From contig CAZLBV010000033.1 of the NCBI GenBank assembly GCA_964557845.1, positions 1-55,925 of the forward strand: a DNA stretch of 55,925 nucleotides, in the 5' to 3' direction. The translations under genes and the position numbers were made by a program. This document shows, one piece after another, positions 6,564 to 15,738 of this stretch (position 1 is the stretch's first letter; each line of letters opens with the position of its first letter). The notes beneath the pieces were generated by a model, which saw only the letters and a program-made list of their open reading frames with translations, had not been told where the DNA came from and searched no databases. The stretch comes from CAZLBV01 sp964557845 (GTDB taxonomy: Bacteria; Acidobacteriota; Aminicenantia; Aminicenantales; Aminicenantaceae).

Positions 6564-8321
6564 CTATTGTAATTTGTCTTTCAAGTAACGAAGAGGAATA
6601 GGCCCATGGCTGAGAACTTCGGATAGAAATTCCTTCTGATTAAAGGAATCGCCTTTTTGCTCTTTATAAGCGGTTTGCATATTTAAAAGTTCCTGCAGCC
6701 CAACATAAGCGTAGGCGGCGTCAACTGGCATCAAAAGGATACGGTTGAAGTTGCGTTCGGCTTCTGCCTTGGTCTGACAACCGACCCGGGTCATGAGGTT
6801 GATGGCGTCTTCTTTGGACATGGCGGTTTCATGAATATTGAAGTCCAGGATAAAATCGATGGCCAGTTTTAATCTCAGTTTGAGCTGGGCGAAGCGGAGC
6901 CTGAGGTCATAGTCGCCGAAATCATTAAAGATCAGCATTTCTTCCATAAACACCGGCCAGCCTTTGAGCAACGCCTGGTTGGGATAATATTTTCTGAGCA
7001 GATTTGAGTTTTGAGTGGTGAAAAAATAAGGAACAAACGGACCCGGATAGATCTTGCGGGTTATATAAAAAGGAAGATAGTAGTTGTTGTATTCTTCCAA
7101 GAGGGAAGTGATTGTTTCCTCTGGCAAGTCGCCGTTAAAGGCGGCGAACTTGTAGGCAAAATCATTGTTATCTTCATAGATGCCAGGAGTTACAAGTTTC
7201 GCCCAGCATAAGCAGGATTCATACAGCGGCATCTCAATAAAATTGAGTTCAACTTCAGGAAGGTCGATCAATTGATTTTCCTGGATAAAATCTTTAACGG
7301 TTGCGGTAGTGTTTTTAATGGCTTCAAAAAATTCTTCTTTAGAAACATGTTCGGTTTTGATCTTATCGAACACCCCTTGAATGAGTAGTCTTCTGATTTC
7401 TTCTTCGGGTCTTTGGATTTTATCCGGATCGATCTCGGGATACATTACCTTAAAGAATGGAATCGATGTCAGAGCCATTTCCCGGGCAACATTATTGACA
7501 TCGGCTTTAGCGCGGGCTACTAGTTCTTCCAGAGGAATATTATTTTGGAAAGTAATGCGGGCATACCGGCGGTGGGCTTCCATCAAGCGATCGTTCCCGG
7601 TTGATTTAGCCAGCAGTTCTGTTTGCAAAAAATTGGAGTAATCTTCCAGAGCCGTAATGGTTTTTGCCAATTCAGAATCAAGTTTGGATTTATTATTCAC
7701 AGTGGACTGTTGAATAATTTCGGGAAGCTCGGTTTTGTAAAAGTTTAGAATGCCAGGAAATTGTTTGATCGCAGTTTCTGTATAGATGGCAGGCGGAGTT
7801 TGGAGATTTTCTTTGGCTTGTTTGATCAGTTTAGGCAGATTTTTCAATCTTTCTTCGGCATTTTTAGCCCGTTCCTCTAAGGGAGCGAATTCTTCTGTCA
7901 GCAAACTCCGGACGCTGTCGATGAAGATCTGATTGTAAAGCAAGGGATTATATGCCCAGGGGAGAAGCATTTCATGTTTGATCAATTCCCTGTCAAGGCC
8001 ATCCCGCATCATCATGAAGTCTATCTGATATTCCGGGCTTAAAGCATCCATATTTATCTTTGTCACCAGCTCCGAGTTTAATTCATCCAAAACATCATGA
8101 CGTTTTTCGATGCTGCCTTCGCTCATATCTTCGAGTTTGTTGTCATACTTGTGAAATCCTTCCAGAGTTGCCTGGGTGGGATAAAATTTCCATAATTCAT
8201 CAAAAAAAGTCTCCACCACCTTTTGAAAATTCTCATCCTCTTTGTTCTGCTGGGTAAAAAGTGAATTTGTGCAGAAAAGAATGAAGACAAAGGCAATCAG
8301 TATAAAAGTAGCTTTCTTCAT
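6564..8321 (-). CDS. Secreted DUF885 protein with degenerate metal-binding motif
   Basis: 585 residues with a clear signal peptide (MKKATFILIAFVFILFCTNSLF). DUF885 proteins are putative zinc peptidases or related hydrolases whose core is HExxPGHH, followed by a GWxxYxE segment and a C-terminal part ending in a GxIPL motif. The C-terminal signature is intact (GPIPLRYLKD), and GWPVFMEEM retains the Glu segment. At the expected HE..PGHH position, near residue 420, the protein instead has ITRKIYPGPFVP, so both histidines and the Glu of HExxxGH are missing. It may be a binding protein or use another mechanism. GAGGAGG lies before the ATG. It is followed by a terminator at 6471-6501. Confidence 0.75.
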   Translation of the reverse strand: MKKATFILIAFVFILFCTNSLFTQQNKEDENFQKVVETFFDELWKFYPTQATLEGFHKYDNKLEDMSEGSIEKRHDVLDELNSELVTKINMDALSPEYQIDFMMMRDGLDRELIKHEMLLPWAYNPLLYNQIFIDSVRSLLTEEFAPLEERAKNAEERLKNLPKLIKQAKENLQTPPAIYTETAIKQFPGILNFYKTELPEIIQQSTVNNKSKLDSELAKTITALEDYSNFLQTELLAKSTGNDRLMEAHRRYARITFQNNIPLEELVARAKADVNNVAREMALTSIPFFKVMYPEIDPDKIQRPEEEIRRLLIQGVFDKIKTEHVSKEEFFEAIKNTTATVKDFIQENQLIDLPEVELNFIEMPLYESCLCWAKLVTPGIYEDNNDFAYKFAAFNGDLPEETITSLLEEYNNYYLPFYITRKIYPGPFVPYFFTTQNSNLLRKYYPNQALLKGWPVFMEEMLIFNDFGDYDLRLRFAQLKLRLKLAIDFILDFNIHETAMSKEDAINLMTRVGCQTKAEAERNFNRILLMPVDAAYAYVGLQELLNMQTAYKEQKGDSFNQKEFLSEVLSHGPIPLRYLKDKLQ

Positions 8322-8473
8322 GAGATCCTCCTCAATTTAAGTGTTTTCAATAACTATCTATCCCAAAGGGCAACCATTGAAAACTGCAGGTATAGTTTAA
8401 CAGATTTGCCCTGATATCACAATAAAAAACACGCTCTTTAAAATCCAAGGATTCATTTTATTTCTTCACTATT

Positions 8474-9475
8474 TTACCATTGTATGAAGGCTGAGGCCCA
8501 TGTGAATCCTGACCCGAAGGCAGTGAGCATAACCGTATCTCCTGCTTTGATCCTCCCGCTTTTGAGTGATTGGTCTAAAGCAATAGGAATGGATGCGGCG
8601 GTTGTGTTGCCATATTTATATATATTGCGAATTACCTTTGATTCTGGAATCCCCAGTTTTTTTGCTACCATCAGACTGATCCTTTCATTAGCCTGGTGGG
8701 GGATAAGGTGATCGACATCATCAATCGTCATCTTGTTTTTTTCCAGGGCTGCCCATACAGCTTCCGGCATTTTTTCAACAGCGTTTATAAACACATTCCG
8801 GCCGTTCATTCGGGGAAAATATCTTTTTTCCTCGATCAATTTGGAGCTAAAAGTAGGATTATCTTTGGGGCTGGGTTTTTCCATCCATAAAGTAGAAGCA
8901 AAACGGCCGTCAGAAAAAAGATGAGTGGACAGGATACCTCTTCCATCATCCTGGGGGTTGGGTTCTAAAATTACAGCTCCGCCTCCATCTCCGAAAAGGA
9001 CTGCCATGTCCCTTCCTTCATTCGAGAAATCAAGATTAGTGGATTGCACTTCCGCAGCCACTAACAGAATTTTCCTGTACATGCCTGTTTGGATAAATTG
9101 ATCAGCGATCGAGAGTGCATAGATAAAACCGCTGCATTGATTTCTTATGTCCAGGGCGCCAATGGAATTCAATCCAAGTTTGGCCTGAACAAGAACACCT
9201 ATACCCGGGAAATAATGATCAGGTGACAGTGTGGCCGCCACAATGAAGTCAATCTCCTTTTTGTCGATGCCAGCATCTTCTATCGCCCTCAGAGCTGCTT
9301 CATGGGCTAGATCTGAAGCGCCTGTTCCGGATTCTACAAATCTTCTTTCCTCAATGCCTGTTCTCTGCCGGATCCATTCGTCAGATGTATCAACTATTTT
9401 TTCAAGATCAAAATTGGTAACTATTTTTGCAGGCAGGAAATGTCCCGTTCCTTTAATTATAGTTCTACCTTTCAT
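8474..9475 (-). CDS. fabH: 3-oxoacyl-[ACP] synthase III
   Basis: 333 residues, the normal FabH length. The catalytic triad is present: Cys114 in RNQCSGFIYAL, His in LIPHQANERIS and Asn in YGNTTAASIP. The N-terminal WIRQRTGIEERRF is the FabH substrate-site signature. FabH condenses acetyl-CoA (or a branched starter) with malonyl-ACP to start fatty acid synthesis in the cytoplasm. It stands apart from other fab genes in the window (fabZ is at 53.9 kb). A 152-base gap separates it from the DUF885 gene downstream. It diverges from the exported-protein gene at 9632. Confidence 0.95.
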   Translation of the reverse strand: MKGRTIIKGTGHFLPAKIVTNFDLEKIVDTSDEWIRQRTGIEERRFVESGTGASDLAHEAALRAIEDAGIDKKEIDFIVAATLSPDHYFPGIGVLVQAKLGLNSIGALDIRNQCSGFIYALSIADQFIQTGMYRKILLVAAEVQSTNLDFSNEGRDMAVLFGDGGGAVILEPNPQDDGRGILSTHLFSDGRFASTLWMEKPSPKDNPTFSSKLIEEKRYFPRMNGRNVFINAVEKMPEAVWAALEKNKMTIDDVDHLIPHQANERISLMVAKKLGIPESKVIRNIYKYGNTTAASIPIALDQSLKSGRIKAGDTVMLTAFGSGFTWASAFIQW

Positions 9476-9564
9476 TTCTTTAGTTTGATATAATAATCAA
9501 AAGAAAATGAAAAATAAAGTAAAATTATAAAAAATTCATGTTCTTAACTAAAATTTAAAGACGA

Positions 9565-9594
9565 TTGACAAATTTGATCTACCCATTTTATTCT
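9565..9594 (+). promoter_or_regulatory. Candidate sigma-70-type promoter for the gene at 9632
   Basis: TTGACA (9565-9570) matches the -35 consensus fully and TATTCT (9589-9594) matches -10 at four of six positions, with an 18-base spacer. Transcription would start near 9601, leaving about 30 bases before the ATG at 9632. The region is divergent from fabH. Confidence 0.55.
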
Positions 9595-9631
9595 ATGTGT
9601 GAATACAGATTTAATCTATGAGTGCAAATCA

Positions 9632-10144
9632 ATGAAGCGTTTTTTTGGGATATTGGCTGTTTTTATTCTCATTGTTTCCAATGATGTATACTCTTTTGTT
9701 CCTTTCCAGGAAGATATTGTACAGAGTTTTCGTAAAGGCGATTATTTAAAGGTAGAAGCGTTAATTAAGCCCAGCCGTCTTTCCAAGGGAGAAGAAGGAA
9801 CCTTGGTGCTTAAGTTCACGCTTAATGAGGGCATAAAGCTGAGTTCGTATCCATTTTTTTCAATCGAGGTCTCTCCCAATGAAGTCCAGGCTTTTCCCAA
9901 GAATTTTTTTGCAGCCACTGATCTGGATATCCAGAGTGAAGAAAACGATGGAAAGGAGTTTTTAAACGTAGATGAAGACATAGAGATACCTTTCACGGTG
10001 ACCTTGGAGACGGAATCGGGTAATCATGTTCTGGAAGGAAAGGTCAAGTGTTTTGCTTATTCAATCGAACAAAAATGGTTTTTAAAAAACACGATCAATT
10101 TTTCTGCTTCCTATTACGTGAGGAACCGCACCATAAAACGTTGA
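9632..10144 (+). CDS. Exported protein resembling the N-terminal domain of DsbD
   Basis: 170 residues from ATG 9632, which begins a standard signal peptide (MKRFFGILAVFILIVSNDVYS). A GTG at 9599 would add 11 residues ahead of the signal peptide and is less likely. The mature part, about 145 residues, is predicted beta-rich with alternating strands (LKVEALIKPSRLSKGEEGTL, then VLKFTLNEGIKLSSY), similar in pattern to the periplasmic Ig-like N-terminal domain of DsbD. The paired DsbD cysteines are absent; one Cys is present (VKCFAYS). No membrane or thioredoxin domain follows, so it would not be a full electron-transfer protein. Function unknown. Confidence 0.5.
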   Translation: MKRFFGILAVFILIVSNDVYSFVPFQEDIVQSFRKGDYLKVEALIKPSRLSKGEEGTLVLKFTLNEGIKLSSYPFFSIEVSPNEVQAFPKNFFAATDLDIQSEENDGKEFLNVDEDIEIPFTVTLETESGNHVLEGKVKCFAYSIEQKWFLKNTINFSASYYVRNRTIKR

Positions 10145-10459
10145 TCTTTTTCTCCACATTCGATACCTCCTTTCAAAAAAACTTGCTGTCCTTTGCTTAT
10201 TTACTGTATAATTATTCACCAATTTGTGTGTTTGGAAAGGCCGTGATTGGTAAAATTTATTCTATGTCTAAAAGAAAAGCGGATATATTAAGAATTTCTC
10301 CCCTCAGGAAAATAGACATTAGACAATGTGTATCTCAAAAAAGGGCATAACTTGAATTTCTTTCCAAGATAATGATTTTATGTTTAAATTTGGATTCTTT
10401 GAAGACCCGCATTCATAACCAGATGTTTTTAAGGAAAAATTTTAGGGAAGGAGGAGTTA
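10145..10459 (+). other. Intergenic region with candidate promoter, no gene seen
   Basis: About 315 bases between the exported-protein gene and the SPT-like gene. It holds a candidate promoter (10183-10212) and a 28-codon frame at 10264-10350 (begins MSKRKADILRI) without a visible Shine-Dalgarno, which I do not support as a gene. GAAGGAGGAG at 10448-10457 is the ribosome binding site of the next gene. No tRNA or strong terminator was seen. Confidence 0.6.
10183..10212 (+). promoter_or_regulatory. Candidate promoter upstream of the SPT-like gene
   Basis: TATAAT (10207-10212) is a perfect -10 and TTGCTG (10183-10188) a weak -35 at 18-base spacing. It would give a leader of roughly 240 bases to the GTG at 10460. 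The long leader makes this tentative. Confidence 0.4.
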
Positions 10460-11644
10460 GTGAGCATATATGATAAATGCAATGACTTTACACGAGCTGA
10501 AGAAGCCATGAAAATGGATATGTATCCGTATTTTACCCCGATCCAGGAAGTATATGGAAATAAAGTTAAAGTCAATGGAAAAGAGATGATCATGGTGGGG
10601 TCGAATAATTATCTGGGATTACTGGATCATCCAGATGTCATGAAAGCGGCCCAGGCTGCGGTGGATAAATATGGGGTTGCGACCTGTGGTTCACGATTTC
10701 TAAACGGAACTCTGGATATTCACGTGGAACTGGAGGAGAAGCTGGCAAAATTTATGAAAAAAGAAGCTGCGCTGACCTTTAGTACCGGATTTCAAACCAA
10801 TCAGGGCGTAATCTCCACCCTTGTGGGAAGAGGAGAATCCGTCATAACAGACAAAATGGACCATGCCAGCATCATTGATGCCTGTCGGCTTTCCTATGGT
10901 GATGTACATAAGTTTGCCCACAATGATATGAATGATCTCGAAAGAGTGATCTCATCTCTGAATAAAGAAACAGGAAAGATGATTGTTGTGGATGGTGTTT
11001 TCAGTATGGAAGGAGACCTGGCTAATCTTCCCGGGATAGTCGAGTTAAAAAAGAAATATGACTGTGTTCTTATGGTTGATGATGCTCATGGTATCGGAGT
11101 TATGGGTGCTCACGGAAGAGGATCGGCAGAACATTTTGGAGTAGAAGAGGACAGTGATTTGATCATGGGGACATTCAGCAAATCCCTGGCGGCATTGGGA
11201 GGCTTTGTTGTCGGGAATAAGAAAGTCATCTCTTATATTAAGCATCATGCTCGGGCTTTGATCTTCAGCGCAAGCATTACTCCCGCTTCTGTGGCCACGG
11301 TTCTGGCTACTTTAAATATTATTGAAAGAGAGCCGGAAAGAAGGGAAAATCTGTGGAGGATCACTCAAAAAATGAAATCAGGATTTCAAAATATGGGATA
11401 TGATACCGGCCCGACAGAAACACCGATAATACCGGTTATGATAGGAGACGACATGCAAGCCTTCATGCTCTGGAGGCTTTTACGTGAAGAAGGAATTTTC
11501 ACCAATCCTGTGATCTATCCTGCTGTACCACATGGCCAGGCTTTAATCAGAACCAGTTACTCTGCGACACATTCAGAAGAGGAATTGGATATTGTGCTCA
11601 ATAGTTTCGAAAAATGCGGGAAAATGCTGGGAGTTCTAAAATAG
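10460..11644 (+). CDS. PLP-dependent alpha-oxoamine synthase, serine palmitoyltransferase-like
   Basis: 394 residues, GTG start with GGAGGAG just upstream. Fold-type I PLP enzyme: the Schiff-base Lys is in GTFSKSLAALGGF, the PLP Asp and His in MVDDAHGIGVMG, and the ring-stacking His in DKMDHASIID. The stretches SRFLNGTLDIHVELE, VDGVFSMEGDLANLP and LIFSASITPAS match bacterial serine palmitoyltransferases as I recall them more closely than 2-amino-3-ketobutyrate CoA ligase (whose motif is DDSHAVG) or KAPA synthase. It would condense an acyl thioester with an amino acid, giving a 3-ketosphinganine-type product if it is a true SPT. No other sphingolipid gene is in the window, so the product remains inferred. 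Confidence 0.7.
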   Translation: MSIYDKCNDFTRAEEAMKMDMYPYFTPIQEVYGNKVKVNGKEMIMVGSNNYLGLLDHPDVMKAAQAAVDKYGVATCGSRFLNGTLDIHVELEEKLAKFMKKEAALTFSTGFQTNQGVISTLVGRGESVITDKMDHASIIDACRLSYGDVHKFAHNDMNDLERVISSLNKETGKMIVVDGVFSMEGDLANLPGIVELKKKYDCVLMVDDAHGIGVMGAHGRGSAEHFGVEEDSDLIMGTFSKSLAALGGFVVGNKKVISYIKHHARALIFSASITPASVATVLATLNIIEREPERRENLWRITQKMKSGFQNMGYDTGPTETPIIPVMIGDDMQAFMLWRLLREEGIFTNPVIYPAVPHGQALIRTSYSATHSEEELDIVLNSFEKCGKMLGVLK

Positions 11645-11714
11645 ATTGAAACGGAAAATCAAACTCGCGGTTTAAACTATGTTGGACTGCTGAGTCTGAG
11701 GATGGATTATTGAT

Positions 11715-13538
11715 ATGAATAGACAGAAAAATAATATGATCTATAAGGCAGTTTTGATAAGCATTATTCTGTTTAACCTGATATATTTAGCAGAAGCTAC
11801 AGTATTGATCATGCCGTTGGATCAGGTTAAGCCGGGAATGAAGGGTACCGGACGAAGTGTGTTTCTCAAAGATAAGATAGAGGAATTCGATGTTGAGATC
11901 CTGGGGATTCTGAGAGATTATAATCCTAAAAGTCATTTAATTTTGGCTAAGTTAAGCAGTCCCATTATCGATAATTCCGGTATTAGCGAAGGCATGAGCG
12001 GAAGCCCTGTGTACATAGAAGGAAAGCTGATCGGGGCGGTTGCTTATGGATTTGCCTTTGCCAAGGAAGCTGTTGCAGGTATCACTCCGATTGAAGATAT
12101 GCTCGAGGTTGCTGCTAAAGAAGAGGTAAGATCCTCAACATCGAGTTCAAGTAAGGTTCCTTATAAGGACCGTCTTTCCCTTGATGACCTCTTTGAGATC
12201 AACAAAAATGTATTTAAGCGGAGCTCTAAATTTGCATTCGATGGAAGAAACTTGTCTCAAATAAGCATTCCATTGGTCTTTAGCGGTTTTTCCACCAGTG
12301 GGTTTGATAATGCTGCGGATGTTTTTTCAAAGATGGGCTTCAATCCGGTTCAATCCGGAAGCTCCCTTCGATCTTTTGAAGAAATTCCGGACACCGATCT
12401 TTCACTAAGCCCGGGTGACCCGATAGGAGTTCAGCTGATCTCCGGGGATCTAAATATGTCGGCGATCGGAACGGTCACCTATGTTGACGAAGACAAAGTT
12501 CTGGCCTTTGGTCATCCTATGTATGGTCTTGGATCGGTCGAGTATTCCATGGTCAAGGCCCAAGTTATAACTGTGGTGCCTAATCTTTCCTCATCGTTCA
12601 AGATCTCCACAACCGGAGCTCAGATAGGGACATTTTTCCAGGACCGGCCTTCAGGAATTTATGGTAAGATCGGAAATTTTCCAAATATGATTCCTGTGAA
12701 TATCAAGATGCTGAATTCAGTAGGGGATATAAAAGAATTCAAGCTGTCAGTAGTTGACGATAAGATATTAACCCCGTTTTTAGTAAATGTGGTGGCTTCA
12801 AATGTTATTGCATCGGAAGAAAGGGCTTTAGGGGATCTTTCCTTAGAATTCAGCGGCGATATATATCTTGAGAATGGGATGAACGTACATCTTGAAGATC
12901 TATTTTCAGGCAATTTCGATGCATCTATTGTAGAGATTTCGAATCTTTTGACGGCGGTTGTTTTTTATTTGATCAACAACGAATTCAGGGATCTGGGCAT
13001 CCATAAGATTGATCTATCTGTGCGTGCTGAGGCAGAACCAAAATTAACATATTTGGAAAAAGTATGGTTGGATAAATATGACGCCTCTCCCGGTGAACAA
13101 ATACAGATCGAATTGTATACCCGGAATTTTCGCGGAGAAACAGTTGCCCAAAAAGGAGCCTTTATTACTCCCCATCTTCCTTCCGGCTCCGAGTTTTATG
13201 TTGTGGTGGCAGATTCAGAATCGATGCGGCAGCTCGAGGCTTCTCAGTATAAAGTGCAGTCATTCGTTCCCAGGAGCTTGAATCAACTACTGCGTATTCT
13301 CAATAACCAGCGAAAGAATAATCGTATTTATGTCAAGGTCATTGCTTCCAAACCCGGGCTTTTTCTCAAAGGAGAAGAGATGCCCAATCTACCAGAGACC
13401 ATGAAGTCCATGTTTGCCTCACCCCGATCAGCCACCTCTTCTCCTACCGAACTTGATAAATCCACATTGATGTATTATCAACTTCCGGTACCTTATGTTT
13501 TCCGGGGATTAGCAGTGATTCCAGTTAAGATAAACTGA
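11715..13538 (+). CDS. Secreted SpoIVB-type (peptidase S55) domain protein
   Basis: 607 residues. An N-terminal hydrophobic segment (residues ~10-28) is a signal peptide or anchor. The S55 signatures are GMSGSPVYIEGKLIGAVAY at residues 93-111 (catalytic Ser context) and AFGHPMYGLGS near His267. Other family marks are MPLDQVKPGMKGTGRS at ~33 and ISTTGAQIGTFFQDR after the His block. In B. subtilis SpoIVB the His motif precedes the Ser motif; here the order is reversed. The C-terminal ~180 residues look like a beta-rich domain. It would be a periplasmic serine protease or a binding protein of that fold. It lies 14 bases before the beta-propeller gene, which is probably co-transcribed. Confidence 0.8.
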   Translation: MNRQKNNMIYKAVLISIILFNLIYLAEATVLIMPLDQVKPGMKGTGRSVFLKDKIEEFDVEILGILRDYNPKSHLILAKLSSPIIDNSGISEGMSGSPVYIEGKLIGAVAYGFAFAKEAVAGITPIEDMLEVAAKEEVRSSTSSSSKVPYKDRLSLDDLFEINKNVFKRSSKFAFDGRNLSQISIPLVFSGFSTSGFDNAADVFSKMGFNPVQSGSSLRSFEEIPDTDLSLSPGDPIGVQLISGDLNMSAIGTVTYVDEDKVLAFGHPMYGLGSVEYSMVKAQVITVVPNLSSSFKISTTGAQIGTFFQDRPSGIYGKIGNFPNMIPVNIKMLNSVGDIKEFKLSVVDDKILTPFLVNVVASNVIASEERALGDLSLEFSGDIYLENGMNVHLEDLFSGNFDASIVEISNLLTAVVFYLINNEFRDLGIHKIDLSVRAEAEPKLTYLEKVWLDKYDASPGEQIQIELYTRNFRGETVAQKGAFITPHLPSGSEFYVVVADSESMRQLEASQYKVQSFVPRSLNQLLRILNNQRKNNRIYVKVIASKPGLFLKGEEMPNLPETMKSMFASPRSATSSPTELDKSTLMYYQLPVPYVFRGLAVIPVKIN

Positions 13539-13552
13539 TAGAGGAGACCGGA

Positions 13553-15727
13553 ATGAAAAAAATATTATCAATAGTCTTTGCTGCTGTCCTTTTTTTGATA
13601 GTTAATTTACTTGCGATCATACCTCAAAATTGGAAACTCCAAAATATCGAAGATTATTTAGAGGGAAAATTTTATGGAATTGCTGTAAATTCAAAAGGAG
13701 TGCTTTCTCTTGCTCCGAAAGAAGAAGCGATAAAGGGGCCTGCTCAGGATTTTTATCTTTCTCTTTTAGTTGATTCCACCGGAAATATATTTTTAGGCAC
13801 TGGCCACAGCGGAGAGATCTATAAAATAAATAAAGATGGAGAAGCCGAACTTTATTTTAAATGTCCGGAAATGGATATATATTGTCTTGCTCAAGACTCT
13901 AAAGGAATACTCTACGCCGGGAGTTCTCCCAATGGAAAGGTGTATAAGATCACAGACAAGGGGGAATTCGAGGAATTTTTTAATCCTCAGGAAAAATATA
14001 TTTGGGATCTTAAATTTGATCCCAAGGGAACACTCTTGGCTGCTGTAGGTGAAAATGGCGGTATTTATGCCATAAATCAGAAGGGAGAAGGAGCTCAAAT
14101 TTTAAAAACTGAGGAAAACCACATTCTCTGTATGCGTTTTGATAGGAACAAAAATATCATTGCGGGGAGCGGAGGCACAGGAAGGGTTTACCGATTATCT
14201 GAGGGGAAAAGCCCGCGGATTTTATTCGATTCCTCCTATAATGAAATAAAATCCATTGATCTGGATAGGAATGGATATATATATGCGGCTGCAGCAGGAG
14301 AGGTTACCGTTCCCGCGAAGACAGCTTCGGAGGTTAAGGATAAGCAGATCTCTACAGGAGTTTCTGTTGTAGTCAGTGCTTCTTCTTCTGAAGCTGCTTC
14401 TTCTACCTCATCATCCTCAGCTCAGAAAAAATCAGGAGCCCTATTTAGGATCAACTCAGACGGGATCGCTGAGAAATTGTGGGAGTCAGATAAAGATCTG
14501 GTTTATTCCGTTTTTTGGGATGAGAAGAAAGGACATTTGTTTTTTGGAACTGGTGACAGAGGAAGGATATTGGCATGGAATAGGGAAGAAAAAATAACTC
14601 TCCTTTTCCAGAAAAAATCTGAGCAGATCTATCACCTTATTCCATCGGATAATCATATTTATGTTCTTGCCAATAATCCTGCGGAATTGACCATGCTCAC
14701 CCCTAATCAAGGATTTGAAGGCGAATACATCAGTCAGGTTTTTGATGCAAAAATCCCATCATCCTGGGGGAGAATTGAATGGGAGGCAGATCTGCCCGAA
14801 GGAACGATTCTCCAACTTCTTACCCGGTCAGGAAATTCAGATGAGCCCAGTCAAACCTGGAGCGAGTGGTCTCCCCCTTATCAGAAAAATAACGGAGAAC
14901 AGATCTTAAGCCCAAAAGGCCGGTTTTTACAGTTTAAAGCCAAATTTAAAAGTCAGTCAGGCAGAGTCTCACCAGAACTGAAAAGAGTGTCTCTTTTCTA
15001 CCTCCAGACAAATCTTGCTCCTGAAATAACAGATCTTCAAATTTTCCCTCCTAATGTTGTGTTTATCAAACCTCCGGTTCAGGAAGAACAGGTTTTTGGA
15101 AAGCAGAATGATAATGATGAAAAAACTGATAAAAATTCCCAGAACAGCGCACTGGCTATGGCGAAAAAGACTGAGCGCAAAGGATATCAAACAATTGTAT
15201 GGGAGGCCGAGGATAAAAACAAAGATGATCTGATTTTTTCGGTATATATCAGGAATAGTCAAGAGGACAGATGGAGGCTTCTCCAGGAAAACCTCTTGGA
15301 TAAAATTTATGCTTTTGACACAGTGACCCTGCCGGATGGAATTTATTTCATAAAGGTCAAGGCTGGAGATGAGCTCTCCAATCCGGGTGGGGTAGCTCTT
15401 TCGGATGAGAAAATCAGTAAATCGATGGTAATCGATAATTCCCTTCCTGTGATCAAACAATTCCAAGCTGTTAAGAACGGAAATAAACTCTCGGTCAGTT
15501 TTCAAACGGAAGATTCTTTTTCCCGGATCAAGGAAGTTAAATATCTCATACGCCCGGATATATGGAGGGTGATTTTCCCGGTTGATGGGATCTGTGATTC
15601 CGATCAGGAAAAATTTGAATTTTCTTTGACTTTGGTGCCAAAGTCTGATGATCTGATTACCGTCAAAGTGACGGATGAGCAAGGGAATGTGGGCGTCTAC
15701 CGCTCCACCTTCCTGAATCATCAGTAA
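13553..15727 (+). CDS. Secreted beta-propeller protein with Ig-like C-terminal region
   Basis: 724 residues with a signal peptide (MKKILSIVFAAVLFLIVNLL). Residues ~70-370 hold repeats of one pattern: GNIFLGTGHSGEIYKIN, GILYAGSSPNGKVYKI, GTLLAAVGENGGIYAI, NIIAGSGGTGRVYRL and LFFGTGDRGRILAW, as in NHL/SMP-30 or Kelch-like propellers. A Ser/Ala-rich linker (SASSSEAASSTSSSSAQ) interrupts the propeller near residue 285. The C-terminal ~330 residues are beta-rich, with an FN3/Ig-like look (SQTWSEWSPPY, then KDDLIFSVYIRNS). No catalytic motif was recognised; a protein- or glycan-binding role outside the cytoplasm is likely. GAGGAG precedes the ATG. It follows the S55 gene closely. Its stop codon lies inside one arm of an inverted repeat. 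Confidence 0.75.
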   Translation: MKKILSIVFAAVLFLIVNLLAIIPQNWKLQNIEDYLEGKFYGIAVNSKGVLSLAPKEEAIKGPAQDFYLSLLVDSTGNIFLGTGHSGEIYKINKDGEAELYFKCPEMDIYCLAQDSKGILYAGSSPNGKVYKITDKGEFEEFFNPQEKYIWDLKFDPKGTLLAAVGENGGIYAINQKGEGAQILKTEENHILCMRFDRNKNIIAGSGGTGRVYRLSEGKSPRILFDSSYNEIKSIDLDRNGYIYAAAAGEVTVPAKTASEVKDKQISTGVSVVVSASSSEAASSTSSSSAQKKSGALFRINSDGIAEKLWESDKDLVYSVFWDEKKGHLFFGTGDRGRILAWNREEKITLLFQKKSEQIYHLIPSDNHIYVLANNPAELTMLTPNQGFEGEYISQVFDAKIPSSWGRIEWEADLPEGTILQLLTRSGNSDEPSQTWSEWSPPYQKNNGEQILSPKGRFLQFKAKFKSQSGRVSPELKRVSLFYLQTNLAPEITDLQIFPPNVVFIKPPVQEEQVFGKQNDNDEKTDKNSQNSALAMAKKTERKGYQTIVWEAEDKNKDDLIFSVYIRNSQEDRWRLLQENLLDKIYAFDTVTLPDGIYFIKVKAGDELSNPGGVALSDEKISKSMVIDNSLPVIKQFQAVKNGNKLSVSFQTEDSFSRIKEVKYLIRPDIWRVIFPVDGICDSDQEKFEFSLTLVPKSDDLITVKVTDEQGNVGVYRSTFLNHQ

Positions 15728-15738
15728 AATAGGCCGAT
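15717..15738. repeat. 22-base inverted repeat, left arm
   Basis: Perfect reverse complement of 15824-15845. It contains the last codons and TAA stop of the beta-propeller gene. The 85-base spacer has no recognised gene. Confidence 0.9.

Noticed and set aside
10048..10350. 100-codon plus-strand ORF overlapping the exported-protein gene
   Set aside because: Starts within the preceding gene in another frame, has no Shine-Dalgarno and no recognisable domain.
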